NCBI RefSeq assembly: GCF_030271515.1
Contig: NZ_JASCXI010000002.1
Coordinates: forward strand, 186,001 to 250,000
Direction of reading: 5' to 3'
DNA length: 64,000 nt
Origin: Erythrobacter oryzae
GTDB lineage: Bacteria; Pseudomonadota; Alphaproteobacteria; Sphingomonadales; Sphingomonadaceae
Part shown: piece after piece, positions 51,306 through 62,820 of the stretch
Position numbering within the stretch: the first letter of the stretch is position 1
Layout of the letters: each line of letters starts with the position of its first letter
Notes under the pieces: model-generated
The model's database searches: none
Told to the model about the DNA's origin: nothing
Seen by the model: only the letters and a program-made list of their open reading frames with translations
Made by a program: the position numbers and the translations under genes

Positions 51306-52234
51306 CCCCGACCCTCAACCAGCTCCACGAATACCGCACCGCCACCGACACGCCGCTGTTCTCCGGCCTGCCGGGCGATGTCGCGGTGAGCTTCGAATTC
51401 TTCCCGCCCAAGAGCGAGAAGATGGAAGAGCAGCTGTGGGATGCGGTCACGCAGCTGAAGCCGCTGGGGCCGAGCTTCGTCTCGGTCACCTACGGCGCGG
51501 GCGGATCGACCCGCGAGCGGACGCACGCCACGGTCGCGCGGATCATCGGCGAGGCGAAGCTCCCCGCCGCCGCGCACCTCACCTGCGTCGCGGCGAGCAA
51601 GGCGGAAATCCGCGAGGTCGCCGAGCAATATTGGGAAGCGGGCGTGCGCCATATCGTGGCGTTGCGCGGCGATGCCGGGGAGCCGGGCGCGCCCTTCACC
51701 CCGCACCCCGAGGGCTATACCGGCGCGGCCGACCTTGTAGCGGGCCTCAAGGCCATCGCTCCGTTCGAAATCAGCGTTGCCGCCTATCCCGAGACGCACC
51801 CTGACGCGCGCTCGCCGCAGGACGATATCGACAACCTCAAGCGCAAGCTCGATGCCGGGGCCACGCGGGCGATCAGCCAGTTCTTCTTCTCGGCCGAAAC
51901 CTTCTTCCGCTTCCGCGACAAGTGCGCCGCTGCGGGGATCGACGCCCCGATCCTGCCGGGCATTCTGCCGGTCACGAACGTGGCGCAGGCGCGCAAGTTC
52001 GCCGCCGCCTGCGGGGCCGAGTTCCCGGTGTGGATGGACGGCCTCTTCGAAGGCCTCGACGAAAAGCCCGCCGCGCGCCAGCTCGTCGCCGCCACGGTCG
52101 CCGCCGAGCTGTGCCGCCGCCTCTATGCGGGCGGGGTGCGCGATTTCCACTTCTACACCTTGAACCGCCCCGAGCTCGCCTATGCGATCTGCCACATGCT
52201 CGGGAAGCGGCCCGTTTCGGAGAACGCCGCATGA
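51302..52234 (+). CDS. metF: Methylenetetrahydrofolate reductase
   Basis: A 310-residue MetF, reducing 5,10-methylene-THF to 5-methyl-THF with an FAD TIM barrel. Motifs: VSFEFFPPKSEKMEEQLW (catalytic Glu), FVSVTYGAGGSTRERTHATV, HIVALRGDAGEPG and AISQFFFSAETFFRFRDKC. ATG at 51302 overlaps the regulator's stop (ATGA), and its own stop overlaps the next gene. The product is the methyl donor for the split MetH encoded by the next two genes. Confidence 0.96.
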   Translation: MTPTLNQLHEYRTATDTPLFSGLPGDVAVSFEFFPPKSEKMEEQLWDAVTQLKPLGPSFVSVTYGAGGSTRERTHATVARIIGEAKLPAAAHLTCVAASKAEIREVAEQYWEAGVRHIVALRGDAGEPGAPFTPHPEGYTGAADLVAGLKAIAPFEISVAAYPETHPDARSPQDDIDNLKRKLDAGATRAISQFFFSAETFFRFRDKCAAAGIDAPILPGILPVTNVAQARKFAAACGAEFPVWMDGLFEGLDEKPAARQLVAATVAAELCRRLYAGGVRDFHFYTLNRPELAYAICHMLGKRPVSENAA

Positions 52235-53274
52235 GCAAGCGCGAACAACTCCTCGCCGCCGCAAAGGACCGCGTGCTGATCTTCGACGGCGCCTTCGGGA
52301 CGCAGATCCAGCTGCGGAAGCTGTCCGAGGAAGACTACGCCGGCGACCTCGGCCTGCCCGCCGACCAGAAGGGCAACAACGACATTCTCGCCCTCACGCG
52401 CCCCGACGTGCTGAGCGACATCACCCGCGCCTACTTCGAGGCGGGTTCGGACATCGTCTCGACCAACACCTTCTCGGCCAACCGCATCTCGCAGGCCGAT
52501 TACGCCGCCGAAGGGCTGGTGCGCGAGATCAACGTCGCGAGCGGCAAGCTCGCGCGCGCGCTGGCGGATGAATATCAGGCCAAGGATGGTCGCGCCCGCT
52601 TCGTCGCAGGCGCGATCGGGCCAACCAACAAGACGCTCTCGCTGAGCCCCGACGTCGAAGACCCGGGCTTCCGCGAAATCACCTTCGACTATCTGGTCGA
52701 CGTCTATCTCGAACAGGCGCGCGCGCTGGTCGAGGGCGGGGTGGACTTCATCCTGATCGAGACCGTGTTCGACACCCTCAACGCCAAGGCCGGGGTGATG
52801 GCGGTGAAGAAGCTCGAGCGCGAGCTGGGCCGCGAGGTGCCGGTGATGATCTCGATGACGCTCACCGACCTGTCGGGCCGCAACCTCTCGGGCCACACGG
52901 TCGAGGCCTTCTGGTATGCGGTGCGCCACGCCAAGCCCGTCACCATCGGCCTGAATTGCAGCTTCGGAGCGGAGCAATTGCGCCCGCATGTGAAGGTCTT
53001 GTCGCAGATCGCCGACACGCTGCTGATGATCTACCCCAATGCGGGGCTGCCCAACGAGCTGGGCGAATATGACGAGCTGCCCGACACCACCGCGGGGCTG
53101 GTCAAGGACTGGGCCGATCACGGCCAGGTCAACATCCTTGGCGGGTGCTGCGGCTCCTCGCCCGCCCACATTGCCGCCATCGCCAAGGCGGTGGCGAACA
53201 GCGAACCGCGCGTCGTGCCGCAGCCCGAACCGGCGATGAAGCTGGCGGGCCTTGAGGCCTTCATCGCCGCCTGA
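52231..53274 (+). CDS. metH: Methionine synthase, homocysteine-binding module (split MetH)
   Basis: A 347-residue homocysteine S-methyltransferase domain, equal to the N-terminal third of cobalamin-dependent MetH. It begins with LIFDGAFGTQIQLRKLSEED. The zinc cysteines are in GLNCSFGAEQLRP and GGCCGSSPAHI. Domain end and stop at the normal domain boundary, 22 bp before the gene for the rest of MetH, show a split rather than a frameshift: no joined reading frame runs through 53275-53296. ATG at 52231 overlaps the metF TGA. Confidence 0.93.
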   Translation: MSKREQLLAAAKDRVLIFDGAFGTQIQLRKLSEEDYAGDLGLPADQKGNNDILALTRPDVLSDITRAYFEAGSDIVSTNTFSANRISQADYAAEGLVREINVASGKLARALADEYQAKDGRARFVAGAIGPTNKTLSLSPDVEDPGFREITFDYLVDVYLEQARALVEGGVDFILIETVFDTLNAKAGVMAVKKLERELGREVPVMISMTLTDLSGRNLSGHTVEAFWYAVRHAKPVTIGLNCSFGAEQLRPHVKVLSQIADTLLMIYPNAGLPNELGEYDELPDTTAGLVKDWADHGQVNILGGCCGSSPAHIAAIAKAVANSEPRVVPQPEPAMKLAGLEAFIAA

Positions 53275-53296
53275 TTACCTTTCCGAGAGAACATAA

Positions 53297-55912
<2,616 letters not shown>

Positions 55913-55931
55913 CGCGAAGGGCGGCGCGGCG

Positions 55932-57161
55932 ATGATGCGCGGCATGATCCGCCGCCTCGCCGCCGCCCTCGCGTTGATCGCCGCGCCTGCCGCTGCCGAG
56001 GTCGCCTCGCCGCCGCCTGCAACCGTGGTGGTGGCCTTCGACCGGGAGACGATTCGCCCGCTGATTGTCGAAGGGCTGGCGGACAAGGCGACGGGCCGCG
56101 CGGTCGAGGCCAATGATCCGGTGCGGATCGCGAGCATCTCCAAGCTGATCATGGCGCTCACCGCGCTCAGGCTGGTGGACGAGGGCAAGGTCGATCTCGA
56201 CCGCGATGTCTCGGAATATCTCGGCTGGAAGCTGCGCTCGCCCAATTTCCCTGATGTGCCCGTGACGCTCGCGCAGCTGATGTCGCACCGCGCGGGGCTT
56301 TCGGGTTCGGCGGACTACATCATTCCGCTGGGTGAGAGCCTTGAAGCGAAGTTCGCGGACCCTGCCTCATGGCGCGAAGCTGTGCGGCCGGGCGGGAGCG
56401 ACGCGCACGCCTTCCTCTATTCCAACCTCGGCGCGCCGCTGGTGGCGACCGTGCTCGAAGCCGCGAGCGGCGAGCGCTTCGACCGGCTGGCCGAGCGGCT
56501 GGTGTTTGCGCCGCTGGGGGTGAAGGCCTGCTTCAACTGGGTAGGCTGTGAGCCCGACATGGCGGAGCGTGCGGTGACGCTCTATCGCCACACGGGCGAG
56601 GTGGCGAAGGACGGCGCGGGCGAAATGCCGCCCTTCTGCACGATTCCCGTGGCCGAGGGGCAGGCGTGCGATCTGGAAAGCTATGTGCCGGGCACCAACG
56701 CCTCGATCTTCTCGCCGCAGGGCGGGGTGCGGATCGGGATGGTCGACCTCGCGAAGATCGGGCAGGCCTTCGATGCAAGGCGCGGGTTCTTCTCGGATCG
56801 TGCGAGGCAGGGCTTCGAGCGCGGGTGGGACACGAGTTTCCACCCCGAGCAGGAATTCTTCTGCATCTATGGGCTGCACCTGCAAATCATCGATCCGCCT
56901 CAAGCGCTGTGGGATATTGCGGGGCAGACCAGACCGGCCACGTGCAAGGACGAGCTGTTCGCCGACGGCGTGGCCCGGGTGGGCCAATCGGGCGAGGCCT
57001 ATGGCTTGCAATCGGGCCTGTGGTTCGACCTCGGCACGGGCCGAGGCTTCGTCTATTTCACCACGCAGGTCTCGCCCCCGGAAGGCGGCGAGGACACCGA
57101 CGGCTTCACCGCTCGCGAAAAAGCGCTGATGGCCCGCGCGCTGGAACTGGCGGGGAAGTAG
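55932..57161 (+). CDS. Serine hydrolase of the beta-lactamase/class C fold
   Basis: A 409-residue exported protein with signal peptide MIRRLAAALALIAAPAAA (cleavage after AAA). The SxxK motif is SISK at 68-71 and the YSN motif is YSNLGAPLV near 165; a KTG equivalent cannot be fixed with confidence. Four or more cysteines (ACFNWVGCEPD, FCTIPVAEGQACD) suggest disulfides. Such proteins are esterases, D-aminopeptidases or carboxypeptidase-like rather than antibiotic lactamases. ATG at 55932 or 55935. The 3' end runs into repeat copy C. Confidence 0.85.
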   Translation: MMRGMIRRLAAALALIAAPAAAEVASPPPATVVVAFDRETIRPLIVEGLADKATGRAVEANDPVRIASISKLIMALTALRLVDEGKVDLDRDVSEYLGWKLRSPNFPDVPVTLAQLMSHRAGLSGSADYIIPLGESLEAKFADPASWREAVRPGGSDAHAFLYSNLGAPLVATVLEAASGERFDRLAERLVFAPLGVKACFNWVGCEPDMAERAVTLYRHTGEVAKDGAGEMPPFCTIPVAEGQACDLESYVPGTNASIFSPQGGVRIGMVDLAKIGQAFDARRGFFSDRARQGFERGWDTSFHPEQEFFCIYGLHLQIIDPPQALWDIAGQTRPATCKDELFADGVARVGQSGEAYGLQSGLWFDLGTGRGFVYFTTQVSPPEGGEDTDGFTAREKALMARALELAGK

Positions 57162-57172
57162 CGGGCGAAAAG

Positions 57173-57305
57173 TCCCTCCCCGTTCCAACGGAATAGGGAG
57201 GTGGCAGCCCGCAGGGCTGACGGAGGGGTGATACAGCGCCGGAGGATTACCCCTCCGTCACCGCTTCGCGATGCCACCTCCCCATCCTTGCAGGACGGGG
57301 AGGGA
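57173..57305. repeat. Dispersed palindromic repeat, copy C
   Basis: 133 bp with the same outer arms and the ACGGAGGGGT/ACCCCTCCGT core as copies A and B, but different connecting sequences. It lies between the convergent hydrolase and antiporter genes. Confidence 0.88.
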
Positions 57306-57511
57306 CCGGGGGCGAAACGTAGGCAATTCGCTCGCGCCAAGACGGCGCGGGAGGGGGGCTTTCCTACTCGCTGTCAAGGGCGCAGGATCGCGTCCATGAC
57401 CCCGCTCGCCCCCCTCTTTGAGACCATGCCGCAGACGGGGCGCGCGGGGGCCGGTTTTCCCGCTCTGGACAGTGTCTCATGTGTCTCCAACAGGCTCCGG
57501 CCTGAACGGCC

Positions 57512-58711
57512 TCACGCCTCGGCCTTCACCCGCCCGCCGAGCTTGGCGATCAGCGGGGTGGCGAAGGGCTTGGTCAGCATCGTGCTCCCGACCGCCATCA
57601 GCAGCAGCGCGGTGAAGGTGGTGGAGGTGATCACCTGCTTGTCGAGCAGGATGTTCGCGAAGATGATCATGATCAGCGCCTTGGTCTGGAGCAGCCAGCC
57701 GATCAGGCTCGCCTCGGTGCGGCTCCAGCCGAGCAGGCGTCCGGCGATGTGGACGCCGATGAGCTTGCCGCCCACCGCCGCCACCAGCAGCAGCGCCGCG
57801 ACGCCGAAGACCGCGAGCCCGCCGCCCTCCCACTGCGTGCGCAGGCCGGTCGAGAGGAAGAACACCGGCATGATGGTGAGCAGCACCACGTCGCGAAACC
57901 GGTCCATCGCCTCGTGGCCGAACCACTTGGCATCGAGCACCACGCCCGCGAGGAAGGCCCCGACCATGAAGTGGAGCCCCGACCAGTCGCCCGCAAAGCC
58001 GCACACCGCGAGCCAGATGAGGCCGACGGGCCAGCGGTCGCTCTCGGACAGGCGCGCCATCAACCGGCGCATGGCCCACGCCGCCAGCGTGAAGCCGGCG
58101 AGGAACAGGCCCTGCCGCCCGATCCGCTCCCAGTCGAGCAGGATCAGCGCCAGCACGCCCCAGATCGCGATGTCGTCGAGGCTGGCGTATCGCAGGATGC
58201 GCTGGCCCAGCGCCTCGCGCAGGATGCCGAGCTTCTCCATCAGCAGCACGAGGATCGGGAGCGCGGTCACCGCGCAGGCCATGCCGATGCCGAGCAGCGC
58301 CTGCCAATACGCGCCATTGGGTCCGCGCCAGCCGGGGAATTGCAGGATCACCGCCGCCGCCGCCGTCCCCGCCAGCAGGGGCATGCCGAGCGCAAGGCCG
58401 GCGGTGAGGCCCGTCTCGCCGCGATGCTTCCATGCCTGGCTGAGGTCGAGCTCGATCCCGGCGATCCACACGAACATCATCACCGCCCACCACGCGACGC
58501 CGTTCAATGCGGTGATGACGTCGGGGCGGAAGACGAATGCGTAGTAGTCGGGGAACACCGCGCCCAGCACCCCGGGGCCGAGCAGGATCCCGCCGACGAT
58601 CTGGACCACGACCAGCGGCGCCCAGTGATCGGTGCGGAACACGCGCCACACGAGCCAAGGCACGGCGAAGATGATCGTGAGGGCGATGAGGTAGATTTCG
58701 GTGAGGTTCAT
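57512..58711 (-). CDS. CPA2-type cation:proton antiporter
   Basis: A 399-residue Na+/H+ exchanger-fold membrane protein with about 12 hydrophobic helices. Family blocks are ALLGIGMACAVTALPILVLL, ASLDDIAIWGVLALILLDWE (the LDD ion-binding aspartates) and FMVGAFLAGVVLD. The Kef/CPA2 type lacks here the C-terminal RCK domain. Start MNLTEIYLIA at 58711 is chosen over a codon 18 residues upstream, which gives a poorly hydrophobic N-terminus. Transported cation unknown. Confidence 0.88.
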   Translation of the reverse strand: MNLTEIYLIALTIIFAVPWLVWRVFRTDHWAPLVVVQIVGGILLGPGVLGAVFPDYYAFVFRPDVITALNGVAWWAVMMFVWIAGIELDLSQAWKHRGETGLTAGLALGMPLLAGTAAAAVILQFPGWRGPNGAYWQALLGIGMACAVTALPILVLLMEKLGILREALGQRILRYASLDDIAIWGVLALILLDWERIGRQGLFLAGFTLAAWAMRRLMARLSESDRWPVGLIWLAVCGFAGDWSGLHFMVGAFLAGVVLDAKWFGHEAMDRFRDVVLLTIMPVFFLSTGLRTQWEGGGLAVFGVAALLLVAAVGGKLIGVHIAGRLLGWSRTEASLIGWLLQTKALIMIIFANILLDKQVITSTTFTALLLMAVGSTMLTKPFATPLIAKLGGRVKAEA

Positions 58712-58858
58712 GGCGAAGGAGTGTCTATTGGGCCGCGCAAGGCCAAGCAATTGCGTTTTCCACACGGCAAAGGGGTGTGTGGCCGATTGACGCGGTGCAG
58801 CAAATCAAGCATCGCCGCGTGGTCTTCCGGCGCAGAAGCGATTCTGCATCGGGCAGGC

Positions 58859-59056
58859 GAGCGGGAGAGCCCGATGCCTCGGTGAAACGGGGCAAAGGCG
58901 CCGAAGGAGCAACCGCCCCGGAAACTCTCAGGCCACCGGACCGCTCGGCTGCGTGACACTCTGGAAAGCGTCTCTGGCACAGCGTCAGGGGCCACCGAAG
59001 GGGAGGCTGGCCGCCCGCGGCCCGCCGAAGCTCTCAGGTCACCCGACAGAGGGGGC
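58859..59056 (+). promoter_or_regulatory. Tandem glycine riboswitch
   Basis: Two glycine aptamers in series. The first (58859-58935) has GCGGGAGAGC, GCCGAAGGAGCAA and ACTCTCAGG; the second (58950-59056) has ACTCTGGAAAGCG, CACCGAAGGGG and GCTCTCAGGTCACCC. Both carry the conserved glycine-pocket bases. It lies 58 bp before the gcvT start, so glycine is expected to switch on the cleavage operon. Confidence 0.92.
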
Positions 59057-59113
59057 AGTTGAAGGGCGGCGCTTGCGCTGCCGGACTGCCGTATTCTGCC
59101 GGGGATAGCCCAA

Positions 59114-60253
59114 GTGAGCGACCACGATACCGAAGACCATCTCGAAGACATCGCGCTGGAGCCGCTGCCGCTCGACGCATGGCACCGGGCGCGGGGTGCG
59201 CGGATGGTGCCCTTCGCGGGCTACGAGATGCCGATCCAGTACGAAGGCATCGTCGCCGAGCACAATTGGACGCGCGAAAGTGCGGGGCTGTTCGACGTCA
59301 GCCACATGGGGCAGCTGGTGCTCTCGGGGCCGGGTCTGGACGCGGCGGTCGAAGCGGTGCTGCCGATTGACCTGTCGACGCTGAAGCTCGGCCAGCAGCG
59401 CTATTCGCTGCTGCTCGACGAGAACGGGGGGGTGCTCGATGACCTGATGGTCTCGCGCTGGCCCGAGGCGCTTTACCTGGTGGTCAACGGCGCGACCAAG
59501 TGGGACGACATGGGCACGCTGCGCGAGGCGCTGCCCGACGACATCACCATGAACTACCTCGACGAGCGCGCGCTGCTCGCGCTTCAGGGCCCCAAGGCCG
59601 CCGACGCGCTGGCCCGCCATGCGACCGGCGAGTATCCGCTCTCGGCGCTGACCTTCATGAAGTTCGGGCAGTTCAAGCTGGCCGGCCACGAGGTCACCAT
59701 TGCGCGGGCTGGCTACACCGGCGAGGACGGGTTCGAGATCTCGCTCCCTGCCGAAGCCGCCGCCGAAGTGGCCGACCTGCTTTGCGCCGAGCCCGAGGTG
59801 AAGCCCATCGGGCTCGGAGCGCGGGACTCGCTGCGGCTCGAGGCGGGCCTGCCGCTCTACGGCCACGACCTCTCGCCCGAGACCTCGCCGATCGAGGCGG
59901 GCCTCACCTTCGGCATCAACAAGCGCCGCCGCACGGAAGGCGGCTACCCGGGGGCCGAGCGGATCAACCGCGAGATCGTGGAAGGCACCACCCGCAAGTG
60001 GGTCGGCCTCAAGCTCGAAGGCCGTCTGCCTGCCCGCGAAGGCGCGGAGGTGTTCGCCGGGGCCGAAAAGATCGGCACCGTCACCTCCGGCGGCTTCTCG
60101 CCCACGCTGCAAGCGCCCATCGCCATGGCCTATGTCGCGAGCGACCACGCCGCCATCGGCACCCAGATCGAGGTGGAGGTACGCGGCAAGCGCCTCGCCG
60201 CCACCGTTTCGCCCACGCCTTTCGTCCCCCACCGCTACTACCGAGGGAGCTGA
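59114..60253 (+). CDS. gcvT: Glycine cleavage system T protein (aminomethyltransferase)
   Basis: A 379-residue GcvT, transferring the methylene group from the aminomethyl-lipoyl H protein to THF. Motifs: MVPFAGYEMPIQYEGIVAEH, LFDVSHMGQLVLSG, ALQGPKAADAL, ARAGYTGEDGFEIS and LEAGLPLYGHDLSPETSPIE. The C-terminal barrel VTSGGFSPTLQAPIAMAYV is complete. GTG start at 59114. First gene of the operon after the riboswitch; gcvH follows after 3 bp. Confidence 0.96.
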   Translation: MSDHDTEDHLEDIALEPLPLDAWHRARGARMVPFAGYEMPIQYEGIVAEHNWTRESAGLFDVSHMGQLVLSGPGLDAAVEAVLPIDLSTLKLGQQRYSLLLDENGGVLDDLMVSRWPEALYLVVNGATKWDDMGTLREALPDDITMNYLDERALLALQGPKAADALARHATGEYPLSALTFMKFGQFKLAGHEVTIARAGYTGEDGFEISLPAEAAAEVADLLCAEPEVKPIGLGARDSLRLEAGLPLYGHDLSPETSPIEAGLTFGINKRRRTEGGYPGAERINREIVEGTTRKWVGLKLEGRLPAREGAEVFAGAEKIGTVTSGGFSPTLQAPIAMAYVASDHAAIGTQIEVEVRGKRLAATVSPTPFVPHRYYRGS

Positions 60254-60256
60254 CCC

Positions 60257-60628
60257 ATGCCGCGCTACTACACTGACGAACACGAATGGATCGACGTCGA
60301 GGATGACGTCGCGACCGTCGGCATCACCGAATATGCCCAGAGCCAGCTCGGCGACATCGTCTTCGTCGAACTGCCCGAAGTCGGCGCGATGATCGAGCAG
60401 GGCAAGGACGCCGCCGTGGTCGAAAGCGTCAAGGCGGCCTCGGACGTCTACGCCCCGATCACCGGCGAGGTCACCGAGACCAACGGCGCGCTCGAGGAAG
60501 ACCCCTCGCTGGTCAACTCCTCGCCCGAGGATGCCGGCTGGTTCTTCAAGATGACCATCGCCGCCCCGGCCGAGCTCGACAAGCTCATGGACGAGGACGG
60601 CTACAAGGCCTTCGTCGAGGACCTGTGA
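60257..60628 (+). CDS. gcvH: Glycine cleavage system H protein
   Basis: A 123-residue lipoyl carrier. The lipoylated Lys59 sits in [39 protein letters not shown] is the standard start. Shuttles the aminomethyl group between P, T and L proteins. Its TGA overlaps the GTG start of the next gene. Confidence 0.97.
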   Translation: MPRYYTDEHEWIDVEDDVATVGITEYAQSQLGDIVFVELPEVGAMIEQGKDAAVVESVKAASDVYAPITGEVTETNGALEEDPSLVNSSPEDAGWFFKMTIAAPAELDKLMDEDGYKAFVEDL

Positions 60629-61413
60629 GCCAAGCGCCCGCCTCTCCGCGCCTGCTGGTCGCCACCCCGCTCTATGGCGGGGCCGAGGGCGACTATCTGC
60701 GCAGCATCGTGGAGCTGGCGGGCGCGGCCGAGCGGGCGGGGGTGCAGTGCTCCTTCGCCTGGCTCAGCAACAATCCGGTGATCGACCGCGCGAGGAACGT
60801 CCTCGCCGCCGCCTTCCTGCAATCGGAGGCGACGCACCTCGTCTTCATCGACGGCGACATCGGCTTCGTGCCCGACCAGCTGCTCGCGCTCGTCCGGCAG
60901 ATGGCGGGCGACGAGCAGCTGGCGATGGTCGGCGCGCCGTGCCCCAAGCGGCGGATCAACTGGAACCTCGTCGCGCAGGCCGCCGCCAAGGGTCTGGCCG
61001 AGGCCAATCCGGCGGCGCTGGAGAAGTTCTCGGGCCTCTTCCCGCTCGAGCCTCTGGAGCCTGCCGCCCGCTTCGCGCTCGACCGGCCGATGGAGCTGAA
61101 GCACATTGGCACGGGCCTGGTGGTGATCCGCCGCGACGTGATCGAGACCGTCGCCGCGCGCCACCCGGAGCTGACCTACGCCGCTGACACCATCGACCGC
61201 GAGAGCGGGCTGGTGGGCGAGACATTGAGCGCGCTGTTCCATCCGATGATCGATCCCGAAAGCGGACAGATGCTGTCCGACGACTACGCCTTCTGCCGCC
61301 GCGTGCGCGCCGCCGGTTTCCGCATCTGGCTCGCGCCGTGGATGCGCACCTCGCACACCGGCCCGGCGCGCTTTGCCGGCGTTCTGGCCGACCTTGCCGC
61401 TCTCAACACCTGA
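60625..61413 (+). CDS. Glycosyltransferase-like protein embedded in the gcv operon
   Basis: A 262-residue GT-A-fold-like protein: [20 protein letters not shown] start, then [20 protein letters not shown] (a DxD motif), [15 protein letters not shown] and [20 protein letters not shown], as in anp1/GT-like proteins. The acceptor and donor are unknown. The GTG start overlaps the gcvH stop (GTGA), and gcvPA begins 33 bp after it, so it belongs to the operon. A role in glycine metabolism is not expected from the fold. It may be a passenger of the operon. Confidence 0.75.
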   Translation: MSQAPASPRLLVATPLYGGAEGDYLRSIVELAGAAERAGVQCSFAWLSNNPVIDRARNVLAAAFLQSEATHLVFIDGDIGFVPDQLLALVRQMAGDEQLAMVGAPCPKRRINWNLVAQAAAKGLAEANPAALEKFSGLFPLEPLEPAARFALDRPMELKHIGTGLVVIRRDVIETVAARHPELTYAADTIDRESGLVGETLSALFHPMIDPESGQMLSDDYAFCRRVRAAGFRIWLAPWMRTSHTGPARFAGVLADLAALNT

Positions 61414-61446
61414 CCCTTCCACCCCCAGCCACGGAACACCTCTCCC

Positions 61447-62820
61447 ATGCGCTACCTTCCCCTCACCGATACCGACCGGCAGGCAATGCTGGCGAAAATC
61501 GGCGCTTCGAGCGTGGACGACCTGTTCGTCGACGTGCCCGAGGTCGCCCGGCTCGACGGCCCGATCCACGGGCTGCCGATGCACGCGAGCGAGATGGCGG
61601 TCGAACGCCACATGAAGGCGCTTGCCGCGAAGAACCTGGTGGCGGGCGAGGTGCCGTTCTTCCTCGGTGCGGGGGCCTATCGCCATCACGTTCCTGCCAG
61701 CGTCGACACCATCATCCAGCGCGGCGAGTTCCTGACGGCCTATACGCCCTACCAGCCGGAAATCGCGCAGGGCACGCTCCAGATGCTGTTCGAGTTCCAG
61801 ACGCAGGTCGCGCGGCTCTATGGCTGCGCGGTGGCCAATGCCTCGCTCTATGACGGCTCGACCGCGTGCTGGGAGGCGGTCGCGATGGCGACCCGCGTCA
61901 CCAAGAGGAAGCGCGCGGTGCTCTCGGGCGCGCTGCATCCCCATTACGCGCAGGTGGTCAAGACCATGGCGCACTTCACCGGCGACGAGATCGCCGACGC
62001 GCTGCCCTCGATCACCTCCGACCCCGAGCTCACCGGCCTGATCGGGCGGATCGACGAGGAGACCGCCTGCGTCGTGGTGCAATATCCCGACATCCTCGGC
62101 CGCATCGCCGACCTCACCCCGATCGCCGAGGCCGCCCATGCCAAGGGCGCGCTGCTGGTGGTGGTGAACACCGAGCCGGTGGCGCTCGGCGCAATCAAGA
62201 GCCCCGGCGAGATGGGCGCGGATATCGTGGTGGGCGAGGGCCAGTCCTTGGGCGTTGGCCTGCAATTCGGCGGGCCCTACCTCGGGCTGTTTGCCGTGCG
62301 CGATCCCAAGCACGTGCGCCAGATGCCGGGCCGTCTGTGCGGCGAGACGACGGACGCCGAGGGCAAGCGCGGCTTCGTGCTCACCCTCTCGACCCGCGAG
62401 CAGCACATCCGCCGCGAGAAGGCGACGAGCAACATCTGCACCAACTCGGGGCTCTGCGCGCTCGCCTTCACCGTGCACATGACGCTGCTGGGAGAGACGG
62501 GCCTCAGGCAGCTGGCGGCCGAGAACCACCGCCTCGCCTGCCTTGCAGCCGACCGGCTGGCCAAGGTGCCGGGCGTCGAAGTGCTCAACAATGGCTTCTT
62601 CAACGAGTTCACCCTGATGCTCGGCGGCAAGCCCGCGCGCGAGATCATCCGTGACCTCGCGGATCGCGGCGTGCTCGGCGGCGTGTCGCTCGGACGGCTC
62701 TATCCGGGTGTCGCGGCGCTCGAACACGCGCTGCTCGTCGCCGTGACCGAGACCACCACCGAAGAAGATATCGAGCGACTCGCCACAGAGCTTGAAGCCG
62801 CCATCAAGGAGACCGTGTGA
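61447..62820 (+). CDS. gcvPA: Glycine dehydrogenase (decarboxylating) subunit 1
   Basis: A 457-residue N-terminal half of the P protein, as separate subunit. Motifs: [78 protein letters not shown] and [20 protein letters not shown]. With GcvPB it decarboxylates glycine onto the H-protein lipoyl group. It starts 33 bp after the glycosyltransferase-like gene and overlaps gcvPB by one base (TGATG). Confidence 0.96.
   Translation: MRYLPLTDTDRQAMLAKIGASSVDDLFVDVPEVARLDGPIHGLPMHASEMAVERHMKALAAKNLVAGEVPFFLGAGAYRHHVPASVDTIIQRGEFLTAYTPYQPEIAQGTLQMLFEFQTQVARLYGCAVANASLYDGSTACWEAVAMATRVTKRKRAVLSGALHPHYAQVVKTMAHFTGDEIADALPSITSDPELTGLIGRIDEETACVVVQYPDILGRIADLTPIAEAAHAKGALLVVVNTEPVALGAIKSPGEMGADIVVGEGQSLGVGLQFGGPYLGLFAVRDPKHVRQMPGRLCGETTDAEGKRGFVLTLSTREQHIRREKATSNICTNSGLCALAFTVHMTLLGETGLRQLAAENHRLACLAADRLAKVPGVEVLNNGFFNEFTLMLGGKPAREIIRDLADRGVLGGVSLGRLYPGVAALEHALLVAVTETTTEEDIERLATELEAAIKETV

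Noticed and set aside
53275..53296. Sequencing frameshift joining the two metH parts
   Set aside because: Each part ends or begins at a natural domain border with its own start/stop signals, and split MetH is known in alphaproteobacteria.
55932..57161. True antibiotic beta-lactamase
   Set aside because: Has SxxK and YSN but length, cysteines and missing clear KTG motif fit the general serine hydrolase group better.
57201..58544. 447-codon plus-strand frame over the repeat and antiporter
   Set aside because: Begins inside repeat copy C and runs antisense to the antiporter; serine/proline-rich composition typical of a shadow.
60601..62727. 708-codon minus-strand frame opposite gcvPA
   Set aside because: Antisense shadow of the gcv operon.
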